Below are positions 13,177 through 24,531 of a stretch of DNA of 64,000 nt, piece by piece (position 1 is the first letter of the stretch; the number at the start of each line of letters is the position of its first letter). The stretch spans positions 868,001 to 932,000 of the forward strand of contig JAVTVJ010000570.1 of assembly GCA_034509425.1 (NCBI GenBank). Direction: 5' to 3'. The notes beneath the pieces are model-generated. The model saw only the letters and a list, made by a program, of their open reading frames with translations. It searched no databases and had not been told where the DNA came from. Source of the stretch: Eopsaltria australis (Eukaryota > Chordata > Aves > Passeriformes > Petroicidae). Made by a program: the position numbers and the translations under genes.

Positions 13177-16100
13177 GTAATAAGCCTAACTTGCTCTTAT
13201 GAAAGCACACCATGTCCAGAACTAAGCTGTGACATCAAGGTCAAAGCCAGAATCTCAAAAGCAGCCATGTGCTCATAATTACTCTGAACTTTAGTTGTTG
13301 CTGGTGTTGGTCATACTACAATCACATCATTGGAAAAAGCAAAATATCTGCTTGCATTCTAGAGATAATTGTGGAAAGGACAGAAATGGGAATTTGACAG
13401 TCCCTTTGAGATAAACAGTTATAAATAATGGCTTATACGCTCCATTTCCAGATAAAACCAGGAGCTGGAGAACACTGTGCTAACTTATTTCAGTTCACTA
13501 AAGAGCTGCTACACTCAAATAATCAAAATATATGCAGGCAAGTGCCCCATTAAAAGGAACCACTAGACCCTTACATTTTTTGCCTTTTAAAGTTCTTTAC
13601 ATAAGCAGCAGTTGTATGCCAAACAAAAACAGAATGGTGGCTCTGAACTTCCGCAATTTCATTAACAGAACACAATTACAGAATTTCTTATATGAAGCTG
13701 GAGGAAGTAAAAAATCCTGAGAAAGCAAAGTCTGAAGAGAAACAATAATAGGAAAAAACTGCAATTTTTAATTTGTCCAAATAATCTGAATTCACTTGTT
13801 TATGTATCACTCACAGTGACACAGACATTGGTACACAGAACCTTTTCTGAAGGAAAAAACTCTGCTGGCCAGCCCCTCTTTTATAAACATGTTTTTGATC
13901 TTTTGTACTTTCCTCCCATAGTCTGAAGTCCGTGACGTTATTGATGTTCACATTTTTGTAAGGATCATGCACTTTTAATTATTCAGCAGTAAGTTTTTTT
14001 CCACAAGCTGTCAGGAACAGGTAAATGTGTGCGTGTGTGTGTGCACATGTGCTTCTCTTTGAAGGAGCTGTGGGAGTCAGTCCAGAGGAGGAGAAGGGTA
14101 ACAAAGTAAATCTAGGGCATGTCTTCCCATAAAACTGAGCCCACACTGCAACTCTCTGGTGGGGAAAAAAAAAGATAAAAAAGCAAGAGAACTTTGTTCA
14201 TTCCATTCCAGCCCTGGCCAACTGTGTTAGCACTGGTTGCAGCCCCATTAGACCACTTGCTGACATGCTGCAACTCCTTAAGGTCCCCAAAGCTCCTCAT
14301 TTCCTGCTGCTCTAGATTCCTGCCATTACAGGGAGCTGATGGAGCGTGGGAGGGCCCCAGTGAGTGCCAGAAGCATCACGAGCTGTGCAGCAGAGAAGTG
14401 CGTCCAGAAGAGAAGAAGGGAAGGTGACAGAGGGGCACCAAGAGCTTCTGGCAGTGGTAAACCACCATGCTAGCTCTTGGGAAACCATATCCTAGGGAAG
14501 ACATTGTCCTTGTCTGTGCCACACAATTCCCAGAGACAGGCAGCATCTCCCAGGAATGATCTGGAGCACCAGCCATTGCCCTCTCTGAGTCACCATTTGG
14601 AGGAGTTGTTTCCCCAGAAATCTCAAGGCAGCCTGCACAGTAGACTTCGTTGCTACCCAAACTCTGCATTTATGAAATGTTTTGCAGTCAAACCAGGTGG
14701 TCTGCAGCACTGGCCAGACGATTTGCAATGTTACTGTACAATTACTGTGCACAGTTTTATAGGAAATTTAACAAGTGATTTTGATCCACTAAAAGAACAA
14801 CAGAGGGGCAGTGTTTTAAAGTGCTTATTGTGCATTACTAACCTCACTGAAGACCATCCACTCTTTCCCGCTGGGGTGGGTTTCTGCTGGTGTCAGAAGT
14901 TGAACGGATTATCCAAGTGTAACTCCAAGTTTAACTATCCAAGGACATCTACAGCTGGCAGGAGCAAGCTGAGTGCTAAAGATGGACAAGGGGAGCAGAA
15001 CTGGTACTGGCTTGTTAGCAATGAGCTGTTAGATCAGCTCACCTCATCCCATAGGAGGTCATGGGATACAAAGGCTGCTCTAACTTTCAAATGAGAGCAA
15101 GGTCTAACATTTAACAAGTGGCCAAACCCGCACAAAGTGACCTGGAACAGCTGCAAGTTCTCACTCAAGCTTTGCAATGTTACACAGCAAGAAAATGGCA
15201 GGCCTGAGAACACATTTAAGAGTCCCTCTCCTGGGCCTCCCCCTTGCCTTGGACTTGCCTCCCTTCCCAGCCAGCCTGTGGTTTCTGCAGTGCCTGACAG
15301 CCCTCCCAGCTGTGCTGACTCCGGGCTGATGTGACATCCATTTGCTAAGAACTGGACTGGGACCAGCAGCTCCTTTTGTAGCTCCCCACAGCCAACACTG
15401 CTTCTCCTTCACTATTGACTTGGACAAGTTTCAAACCAGTTGCCTATGGGTGAAAGGTTCCTCGTCCCATCATGAATTCCACGCTCTCGCTTTTCCCTAG
15501 CTCCCAGCTGTCATCTCCTACCCCTCTTCCTCCCAGTGGCTCTCTGAGCTCCTTGACCATTTTCAGCTGTCCCCTTTGTGCCTGTATCCAGCTTTCTGAC
15601 CTCCAGAACCTGCTGGTCCTTTTCCCTTTATCCCTCCTGCTTTAGTCAGATTCTCTTTGTTCTTGAGCTACACTGCTCTTGTATTGTTTTCCTCCAGTTT
15701 CAGCATCACTGGCACCAGTCTCAAGCTTCCACCACAAACCAACCTGGACCTCAGTGTCTTGGTCCCAGGTTCTCCTCTCTCCCTCTTTCACCACACTCAG
15801 TGTTAGCCAGTTGTCCTGTTCCCTCACTTCTTAGTCCAAGGGAACCCAGGTTCACTTTAAGTTTCTGGCTTTTAACTGAAAAATTCATCTCCTCAGCCAA
15901 CAGCAGCTGAAAAGACCAAAATCAGCAGTCCCTGCATGGTCCAGGGAAATGGAAAAGACAGGACAAGGAGGTTGGAGTGCAGTGATAAAAGCTACAGGGT
16001 GTAACTGAGAGGGAAATCATTATGGATCTGCACACTCAGGCGTTTCCTGCCTGGAAGCTGGGCTGCGACATCACCTCGGGCTGACACAAGGTGGCCTCTG

Positions 16101-19100
16101 TGGCTCACAGAACAGTGACAAGTGACAGCCAGCCAGGTGGACAGAGCACTCCAGCCTACGATGGAGCCATTCCAGTAGTCACTAAATGGATGTAGGCTTC
16201 AGAAATATATCCATCACATAAGTAAGACTCCAAAATTACTTAAGTATGTGGATTTGCCAAGCAATGTCACTGTCGTAAATAACTCATCACCAATACATGT
16301 CGTATTTTTCTTTCAAGAGATTAAATATGAGGGTTATACCCTAATACCTGGCATTTGGATGTGATTTAAGCAAGCACATAGCTGAGTTTGGAAATGAATC
16401 CAAGCCAGGCACATGCCTGTTCTTCTAGACTGAGGACCACACAGCAAATAGCTGGACTCTAACACAGGTGATCTCCAACACCCCAAGGCTCTTACACAGC
16501 CACAGGAATTGCTTGGTCAGGATCAATGTTCATGGAGCAGCTGATTCCCAAGCCCTCAGCTCTTGCCAAGTGAGATATTCTACTATATTGGGGATTTTAG
16601 AAGTGAAGTATTTCAATCCTTCCAGTAAAGTGGAAAAGTATCTCAGTGAGAAGGTTTTCAAGACTGGGAGGAAGGATTCCCAAGTAAACCCACTCATCCC
16701 TTCAAACCTTTTGTTTTGAAACTGTACTTTCAACCTCCACTAAAACTCCAGTAACTCCACTAAAATAATACAAAATCTAGGTTTAATTAGGCAGAAATAA
16801 TTCCCTTTTCTAACACTGTTATAAAGTTCCTTAAGAACCTTGAGCCTATTCCCTTAAAAAAACTTCCTACAAATGTTATGGAAGATGATATTATCTTGGT
16901 AATTTCAGAATGAGAGAAGGTCACCTCCTGCAGCATTTGCTGTTCCCTCACCTTGTCTGGTTCTGTAAAGTCAGGTTCCCTCTAGCAGAACTGACTCCAG
17001 ATCAGAACAGAGTCCAGTCCTTCTTGGACAGAAAGTTCCCCCAAGTTTGTACCTGAGTTGTGTGATCTTTGTGGCACATGAAGGACAGAAGGGACAGAGC
17101 ACATCCAGCTCCTCCAGGCTACACAGGTATCAGCCATGTAATTGAAAGTTTGGATTTGTTAGGAAAATAGTCATAATCATCAGGATCAGATCAGCTGCTC
17201 TTAAGCTACCTCCAAAGCCACACATAAAACTTGGGGAGCTTTTTTAAAAATAAATTACAGGTTGTTCTAATTATAAAATAAAGTGTATTTTAGATTAGTA
17301 GTTTATTTTTTAACTGTGCTTCCCTGTAATGATATATAATCTTATAAGGCATGTTCTTTCACAAAAGGAAAGTTGTTATTCAAATGAACACACCATGTAG
17401 TTATTGAGATAATTATTAGCAAAATATCCTTGAGACAAAATGCTTGCCAAAAGCTGTTTCAAATATTTCCTTTCTAGCAGCCTCAAAGACAAATAACTTT
17501 TAAAAGCACTCAATTTATATATTCTTTCATGTAAGTTAGGAATCCTTCTTGCTGTTGGAATTACCAATATTTTCTCCAATTTTCTAGTACTGAGGGGGTG
17601 TATAGATTTTTATTTTTTTATTTCATCTTAATGCCCATTTCAAAGTAAAAAAGTGCGTATTAAAGGTCAACCTTAGTTTGGGATAAAAGCAACACAGATG
17701 ATGAAACAAATGCATTTTAGCAAGATTAGTAGTCTCAAATAGGCTTAAATTATGACTGTTTATATATTTAAATCTACACAAATCACATCTGTTCAGTCCT
17801 TAGGAATAAAGCATGCTATAAGCATAGTCTTTGAAAGAGGCCTTATCTTTTTACTTGGAGAAATTTCATGAATCAAAAAATCCTTTCAAAAATCCCTATA
17901 TAATGTTGAGGGGGGAAAGGAGGCAAGTATTAATGAGACTGTCTATTTTATGCTAAATACAAGAATTAGGATTCATCCTTAGAATTACCATATATTTCTC
18001 TGGGCAGTTCCTGTCTGCAGACATTGATAATGTTTTTTTTTTTTCCCAAAATGCAGTCAGGCCATAGTTTATCTCAGACAAACAGAGTAATTTCAACACT
18101 CTGCATTTCTTTAGGAAATATGCTAATTTTATAATAAAAGCAAGGCCTTTTGGCTCAGCTGGCCAGTAAAACTTGCTCTGGTCTCAGTGAGAGCACAACT
18201 GGACCCTTTCTACAGCTAAGATGACAAATTATCTTTGTGTTAAGCAGCATTCAGAACAGTAATTGAGATCTTGCTAAGCCTGACAGATAGCATAAGCAAT
18301 TCAAAGAAAACAGTAACAGCTGCATTAATATATTAACCACTGCTTTACAAGGGTAAATGGAAGCCTTAATTTCCTCCTTGCACGTACTACATACATGGTA
18401 TCATGAAAAACATTTTGCTAAGTTTGTACTCATTTCACGTTCATGACTATACACCAATCCAAATGAGCAATGTAATATCTTTCCCTAACAAATTACTTGT
18501 TTTGGCACTTTAGCATGAGCAAAACAAACTTACAAGAGCAGGATGTGTCTGATCACAGTTGGACCTGCCACATCTCCTGCTAAAACTGCAGTGTCTGAAG
18601 CTGGAACTGTGCAAAGCAGTTCGATCAGCAACCACAACTGCCAGGAGCATAAAGGACTTGCCCTCAGAAATACCAAATATGCTTGTACATCCTTGAAAAC
18701 AAAGATCATTTGACGAATAAAAAGCCTTCTCTGGAAATGATAATGGATATAGTGGCTGATTCTTTGAGGAACTGGCTTTTCCACTGCCTTCTGAGGACTA
18801 CTCATGCAACAGGTTTGGAGCACAGGAGCTCAAGTACTGATTCCTGGCTGAGTAAATGGGCAGTTTCAGATTTTTCTTACACCAAAGATCACGTGAGAAT
18901 GTAGGTACTTACACAGCAAAATGATACATAAAACACTTCCACCCACTGGGCCTCTCCAGGAAGTTGTAGACCTGTCCCTGGGTGCTGGTTTTGGTCAGGT
19001 ATTGGCTCTGGAAGCACTCTGTGCTCCGGGCCCTGCTGGCTCCACTGTCCGAGCCGGCTGCAGCCTTTGTGCCTTCCCTGGGGCTCTGGGGAACCCTGGC

Positions 19101-19295
19101 TCCATTATCCACGGAGAGCTCTGCATTCAGTGCCACAGGGGAATACTGCATGGTGCTGAGGTTCCCCCTGACTGCCAGCAACGCTGCAGATTTGCTGTTT
19201 CCACTCAGAGTGCCCAGCTGCAGAGTGGAGCCGCGATCCTCCCCACGGTGGTTGCACACGGGGTGCGCAGAGGTTTCTCCACCACCGCAGGACAT
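960..19295 (-). CDS. KCNQ1-like voltage-gated potassium channel, 5' part (coding exons 1-3; continues off left edge)
   Basis: Three exons on the minus strand join in frame into the N-terminus, S1, S2 and S2-S3 loop of a KCNQ (Kv7) channel. The family forms tetrameric voltage-gated K+ channels in the plasma membrane; KCNQ1 works with KCNE subunits in heart and epithelia. Visible signatures are [15 protein letters not shown] before S1, FSVLSTIE in S1, the VVFFGAEY stretch of S2 with both S2 glutamates and the gating-pore phenylalanine, and GCRSKYVG plus [10 protein letters not shown] after S2. These match KCNQ1 far better than KCNQ2-5 as I recall them. Splice phases are continuous (2, 0, then 1) with no stop. 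Introns are 12.2 kb and 5.6 kb. The S3-S6 and C-terminal exons are outside the window. Because MRPS35, MANSC4 and KLHL42 are the neighbours, I infer a paralogue rather than KCNQ1 itself. Confidence 0.9.
1087..6640. other. KCNQ1-like intron 2
   Basis: Intron of about 5.55 kb. It contains the A/T palindromic block near 1404-1480 and a short (GT)n run near 4350-4368. Open frames on both strands are short and without recognisable similarity. No CR1 fragment was recognised. Confidence 0.7.
1404..1480. repeat. A/T-only self-complementary low-complexity block
   Basis: Alternating AAAAATTTTT blocks make an almost pure A+T stretch of about 77 bases that can fold on itself. It sits about 320 bp upstream of exon 3 on the transcribed (minus) strand. 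Confidence 0.85.
6641..6731 (-). CDS. KCNQ1-like coding exon 2 (S1 helix)
   Basis: The exon is 91 nt, the length I recall for KCNQ1 exon 2, and is bounded by a TTTTTACAG acceptor and an ATG|GTAAGT donor. It encodes S1: [15 protein letters not shown], then [15 protein letters not shown]. The adjacent Ser-Val pair in S1, mutated in human KCNQ1 gain-of-function atrial fibrillation alleles, is conserved. No stop or frameshift. Confidence 0.93.
7910..8000. repeat. A/C-rich low-complexity tract
   Basis: A strand-asymmetric run dominated by A and C (ACAAAA, CAAAAC and CCAACC type words), comparable to those near 21725, 22150 and 41574 in this window. Confidence 0.7.
10088..10165 (+). repeat. CR1 LINE 3'-end fragment
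   Basis: The words GTGGAAGGTGTCCCTG and CCTTCCAACCCAAACCC, followed by a CCATGAGTCT tail, follow the order of the 3' end of avian CR1 elements. It is 5'-truncated and lies within intron 1 of the KCNQ1-like gene. Confidence 0.8.
13137..13178. repeat. (ATA)n trinucleotide microsatellite
   Basis: About 14 consecutive AAT/ATA units, broken once by a G near the right end. Located in intron 1 of the KCNQ1-like gene. Confidence 0.95.
18913..19295 (-). CDS. KCNQ1-like coding exon 1 (N-terminus to start of S1)
   Basis: The exon has 383 nt; I recall about 386 coding nt for human KCNQ1 exon 1. It begins at the first in-frame ATG (19293-19295, MSCGGGE), with a TGA upstream in the same frame. A second ATG at 19149-19151 (MQYSPV) has an A at -3 and is the alternative start. 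The first hundred or so residues are serine-, glycine- and alanine-rich and do not resemble the proline/alanine-rich mammalian N-terminus. The last 22 residues are clearly KCNQ1-type. The donor GT|GTAAGT at 18912 splits the last valine codon (phase 2), and exon 2 completes it. The start codon is the uncertain part. Confidence 0.85.
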
Positions 19296-20632
19296 CCCGC
19301 AACAACACACAGGTATTGCCGCCTCTGATCAATATTTAAAATCATGAAGGAGGGATTGGATGTCTTCCCTGCCCAGGGTTCTCCAGCAGCTGATAAGATG
19401 ACTTTGTGCTGTTATCACGGAGCTTCTCTGTGACACAAGCGTGAGCTGCCAGCCTGTCACCTGCTGTCACTCACAGCCTCTGAAATTAAATCAGAAAAAC
19501 ATATGAGACAGTGACTCGTGCTTGACACCACAAGGAACAGGAGTCTGGGACAGGAAAGAGGCTGAGACTTCTGGAGGAAGGAAAGAAAATTAAGTTTCAA
19601 AATTACGTTGTTAAGAAGGAAGCCTAGGACTGTTTTAACAGTGCAACACTCGTACAGCAGCAGGGTCTTGAGAGCTGATCCCACCACATTACTTTGAGCA
19701 GTTCTTGAAGTGTCCTGATTAGAGATAGAAGTGTTGCCCAAAACACACCTGAATGAGGCTTTGAACTTCAACACCTCCACCTCAGGAGAACTTATCTAAA
19801 GCATCAACATTACAGGAAGATTTTAAGACTTAAATAAATTATTTCAGTCACCTCGTGGGACTCGATCTTGCAGTCTACAGTACTCAGGGACAAGTTTTCT
19901 CGAGTGTAAGAAGGAGGATGCCATCAATGATAACTGATACTGGGAGGGTAATATTGATACAAGGGAAAAGATCCTGGCCTGATCCTCAATTTTCTTCAAG
20001 CTCTTTAATGTTTGCAACTAATTTTGCCACTCTCAAACAAGTACCTGGACAAAATAGAAAAGACAATTGGGTTCTTCTAGATCAATATATATTTTATGCA
20101 GAAGACTTAAATTGCTGCTAATACAGTGCAGCAATTTTTTAGCAGCAATATTAATAATTTTGTGAGATTAAGAGTGGATGTCTTTTTTTATACTGCCTTA
20201 TTTCTTACACACCACATTCAGACTTACTTTAGCCTCAGCAGAGTATTTTAGAGAAACAATTTCAGCCCTCAGCCCCCCCTTTTTTAAATCAAGACTATTT
20301 TTTGCTGTTGCTTAAAGCTCCTCTTGTGTAGTGAATGACCTCCCATTGCAGCACATCTGAACAGAGCCCTCCAAGTTATTTCACAAAATATTTACATGTG
20401 TACATTTTAGTATTACTTTTTACACTGGGCTCATTTCTTAACACCACTCATGGAAAGGTGAGCATCAGTTCACATTTCCACATCAGTCCTAGAGCAAAGA
20501 GAGAAATACAACCCTCCCTCAGCAGTTCTCTTAAAGAACAGCTGAAGGGTGCAAACATTAAGGCACAAAGCCCTTCCTCCAAACCAACCCGCAGCAGGTC
20601 CCTGAGCAGCACCTCCAAGAACATTCACTCAC

Positions 20633-20935
20633 TCCGGGGTGCTGAGGCTGCCTGGACCAGGCTGGCTCCGCAGAGCTGCAAACACAGCTCCCTGCAACAC
20701 CTTTCCTGGGCTGCTCCATCCACACACGGCATCCTTCAGACACGGCACAGAAAAACCTGAACCCAGCCGGCAAACAGCACCTACTTTCTCCTGGCGTGTC
20801 CCTCTCCCGGCGCCTGCTCCGCACCGCAGAGTCCCTGGAGAGGTGCGGGACAGGAGCTGCTGCCTGGCTCTGCCCACACTCCCCAAGTCCCACCCTGAGG
20901 AAGGCAGGGGCCCTCCCTTTGGGCTGCCTTATAAG
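20633..20935 (-). promoter_or_regulatory. Candidate upstream promoter and non-coding first exon of the KCNQ1-like gene
   Basis: A GC-elevated, CpG-containing patch about 1.4 kb upstream of coding exon 1. A TATA-like TTATAAG occurs at 20929-20935 and a consensus donor GTGAGT on the minus strand follows base 20633, so a short 5' exon between about 20900 and 20633 is possible. The acceptor it would join, near 19309, has a poor pyrimidine tract. The near-palindromic TATA word does not settle the direction. This is inference only; coding exon 1 may have its own start site. Confidence 0.2.
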
Positions 20936-23900
20936 GCTGCCCTTGCACAAGGCACAGAAAGAACCGGGAGCAGTTTGGATGATTTCAGAGAGAAGTTACT
21001 TCTGTCTCTTCCTGCTGTCAAAAGCAGCAATCACAAGCAACAGCTTAACTTCCCCCCCAGTCTTTTTCTCGTCTGCAGACACTTCATTGCAATGCGTTAA
21101 AAGCAGCATTTCCTTACTGCACATCTTTAAACACTGAATTAGGTGATGCCTGTGGCAAGCTGGAGGCTCTGCATCCTCCTTTCATACTGGGAAAGTCTAA
21201 ACAGCGGCTTCAGTTGTTCAGGGGGGTTTTTTTTCATCAAAGTTTTGGCAAAGCCAAAAGGAGCCCTTCATTGTTACATCAGGTAATGGAAAATCAGGGT
21301 TCTCTAATGTTGTTGCCTTTCTGAGCCACAGCTCATTTTTTGTATTAATTTGGGAGGAAGGGAATGCCAAACATAACCATTCCAGCATCAAACTCCCCTT
21401 TTTATTGTTGACCTTTCTAATCAGGAAGGAGAAAGTGAATACTGCTATTTCTCTCCTTTCCTCCCTCTTGTAGCAGAAATCCGACTGCTTGCAATGCCAG
21501 CATTCCAAACTTGACCTTTTCACTTTTCCAGAACCGGGAGTTTGAGAATGGAACGAAGGTACCCCTTTCACCCTATGGTTATCATCAGTGGGGGAACACT
21601 ACCAGTGCACAAAGTCTTCAATTTTTATCATAATTGTTCATGGGGCTAAGGCATCTCTTTCCTTGGAAAGATTATTCCACAAAGTTATTTCTTAGTTTCC
21701 CAGTTATATTTCCATACCACTGCAAAAACCCCAAACCAAAAACCAAAAACCAAACTCAAACCCTTTTAGTTCCTTTCTTTTTTCTTGATACAAGCATGAT
21801 ACACGTAGTCTGATTGAAAAGCCAACCACTTCACAACATTTTCCTTGGATGCTGTGTTGCTCAGTTTACCCTGTGCACAGAATTCAATACAATACACAGG
21901 TGAGTGCAGGTCATTCAGAACTGATACCTGACTGGAGCCACAAAAATCCTTCGCCAGGTTTTTGCTTCCTCCTGAAATGCTTGCTGCATCAATTAATACT
22001 TTTGTACTCTCTGCTCTATTAACTTTTCCAGACAGTAATTTGCTAAATGAAAAAACTGTTGTCTCTCATCACCTCTGACCTCTCCTGAATGTAATTACTC
22101 CAGAATGTAATTACTCAGGCTCTACAAAACTAGCCAAAGTATGGAGGGGAAAAGCATTTCAAAAACCCCAACAAACCAAACAAAAACCCCCAACCAACCA
22201 AATAATTTTTGTGGATATTTTAAGGTTAAAAATAAGGCTCCTTTGAGGGAATAGTAGTACCCAGCTTTACTGCAAATGCAAAAACTCAACATAATAGCAG
22301 CAGGTTTGAAACCCCAGCAGAAACAGAAACCAGAGCACCTGACTCCTATTTCTTGGTTGACAAAAAGATGATTTAATGATAAGATTTTAATAGATTGAGC
22401 TGTGGAAGACATGAACTCATTCCTTCACACATCCCCAAAAGCAGTGTATCACATTTTTGGGTCAAAATCTCAAAAGGCAATTAATCACCTGATTTATGAC
22501 TCACATCAAATGCCTGATTTCGGGGATTTCTAAATGCTGCAGAGTTCACTGGTAACTATAGATGCACACAACACCCCAAAACTGTGTATATACACAAGTG
22601 TGGCTTCTGTGGCTGGGCTCACTTCATGTGTTTAATTTTGGTGGGCCTGGTGCCACCCCCGTGCTCAGAGAGTACATCTTCCTCACCCTGGCAGCCCTGC
22701 ATTTAGCACTAGACTTGGGAATTTGTAACCAAAAGGCCAGGATGGAAAGGCACAGAGAAATGTCTGGCTCTGAGATGCATTTCTGAGCCCCTTCTTGAGG
22801 AGGAGGCACTTCTCAGAGACAAACGTAAACACAGCACCACTGGCACCACCCATCACTGTCACCTCCAGGGGCTGTGTTTTAGAAGGAAAGTGTTAATGAG
22901 TCATGCAAGAGACAGATAATATGGAACCCTAGTGCTAGGAAATATCTCAAAGGGTAAATAATAGATGAGACTTGCAAAACATTCCCGCGCCCCTCTGTCC
23001 ATCCCAGATTCCATTCTCCGGACGTAAGCTCTCTGCATCAGTGCTCTTGAAGGTCTGCTCTGGGTCTGAGAGCTCCAGCAGTGCCAGCACTGATACCCAG
23101 GAGCTGGACACTGCTGAGTGCCCCACAGCCCTCGGGGTCAGCTGTGGGATCTCCTCCTAGCAGCAATCCCGCTGGGGCACAAAGCCAGCGAGTTGTGTGG
23201 CTCCAGCTGGTGGTGCCCAGAACGCCTTTGAGGGGGCAAGATGCCAGCCCTTGCTGTCTGCTTCAGCCTCCCAGCCTGGTGGGCTCTTACAAGGGACTGT
23301 AAACAAAGGTAATTAAGGATCATGAAATGGGGCTTCAGCTCCAAGTCCACTTAACAGTACCCCCCGTACTTTTTATTTTTGAACTGTAGGTTGAAAAATG
23401 GAGCAAGAGTTGTCTTGCAAATCTGTTGCACAGCTCAGCTGTCCGTGGAGCACTTGGCAGTCCATTTAATGTGCACCATGAACACCATTATTCTCCTTCA
23501 CAAGGTTATGCTGAATGTAAACTAAGATTATCGTGACTTGTACACTGTGGTATTGGAAAGATGGTGCATGTCCAGACTGAGACACTGGGCTTCCATTCTC
23601 TCCAGAAGTTTGCCAAGTGAAATGTATTCTAGCATTTTACCACACAGGGAAAGACATGACGTGATAAATTGCCTTTTATGAGTGCTGGCAGTGCTTCATT
23701 ATTTTTGTATTAACACAGATAGTCTACAAAGGCTGACTGCTTGACCCAGAGTGGTGCCTGAGAATTCCATAAATCTCTCATTTCCATGATGGAATTCCTG
23801 TAATAAATTGACTCCTGCAGTTATGAAAGTTTTTGCCTTTCTGTTCAAACTGAAACTAAAATATTTTATTGGAAAAATGAAACAGAAGATGCAAGTTCTT

Positions 23901-24486
23901 CAAGAAATGCCTGAACTTCTGTGATGTGAAGAAAGTGTCAGTCTCATAGTATCATGCATATCATAAATGTATAGGTCTTATACTTATCATAAATGTATAA
24001 AACTTATACCAAATCATGCAGTAAAATCTAAACTATTGTTGTTTTGCCGCCTCTAATAAAACAAATTCTATCTGCTTGATGGAAATTTTAAAAAAATCAA
24101 TTCTCATGATCATTAGAGGGGGAACTAGTAGCAACTTTCAGATCAAGTTGTCTGCCTGTTCCTACAACACCTGTCCCTTTCATTTCTTGAAAATTCATCA
24201 ACATTGTAGGCACCTGGGCCTAAATTTTATTCTGAAAATCTCTAGTTCTGCTTTTGCCTGGTTGGTTAAAAAGGTATTCAGCCACTTTTGACCATGCAGA
24301 CAGAGGAAAATAGGCAGCTCTTTAAAAATAAACCCCACTGATAACAGACATCCACAACCATCCAAAATGAAACCAACAAAACACAACAGCTTGTGTACTG
24401 GAATCATACCCTGAGGATGGATCCCCTTCCAGAGGATGTTCAAGTGGTACCCATGGGATTCAGCACCCTGGAGAGAGCAAAGAGAC

Positions 24487-24531
24487 CCTGCCCAACAACC
24501 CCCTACCCTGCCCCAGACCCCCACCCACCCA
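24487..24531 (-). other. Potential G-quadruplex motif
   Basis: On the minus strand at least five runs of three to five G are separated by one- to seven-base loops. On the plus strand this reads CCCTGCCC, CCCCC, CCCTGCCCC and CCCCCACCC. It is a sequence-pattern match only and no gene lies within 3 kb. Confidence 0.6.

Larger units (their letters stand above)
6732..18912. other. KCNQ1-like intron 1
   Basis: Large first intron of about 12.2 kb. It contains a CR1 tail fragment near 10088-10165, an ATA/AAT trinucleotide run at about 13137-13178, a (GT)n run near 14030, an A/C-rich tract near 7910-8000 and a pyrimidine-rich GC-elevated block at 15230-15850. A 205-codon open frame at 14477-15094 starts on TTG and resembles nothing I know. 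No additional exon was identified. Confidence 0.65.

Noticed and set aside
14477..15094. 205-codon plus-strand open frame in KCNQ1-like intron 1
   Set aside because: It begins with TTG rather than ATG, matches no family I know, and has no flanking splice signals or poly(A) context suggesting a gene.
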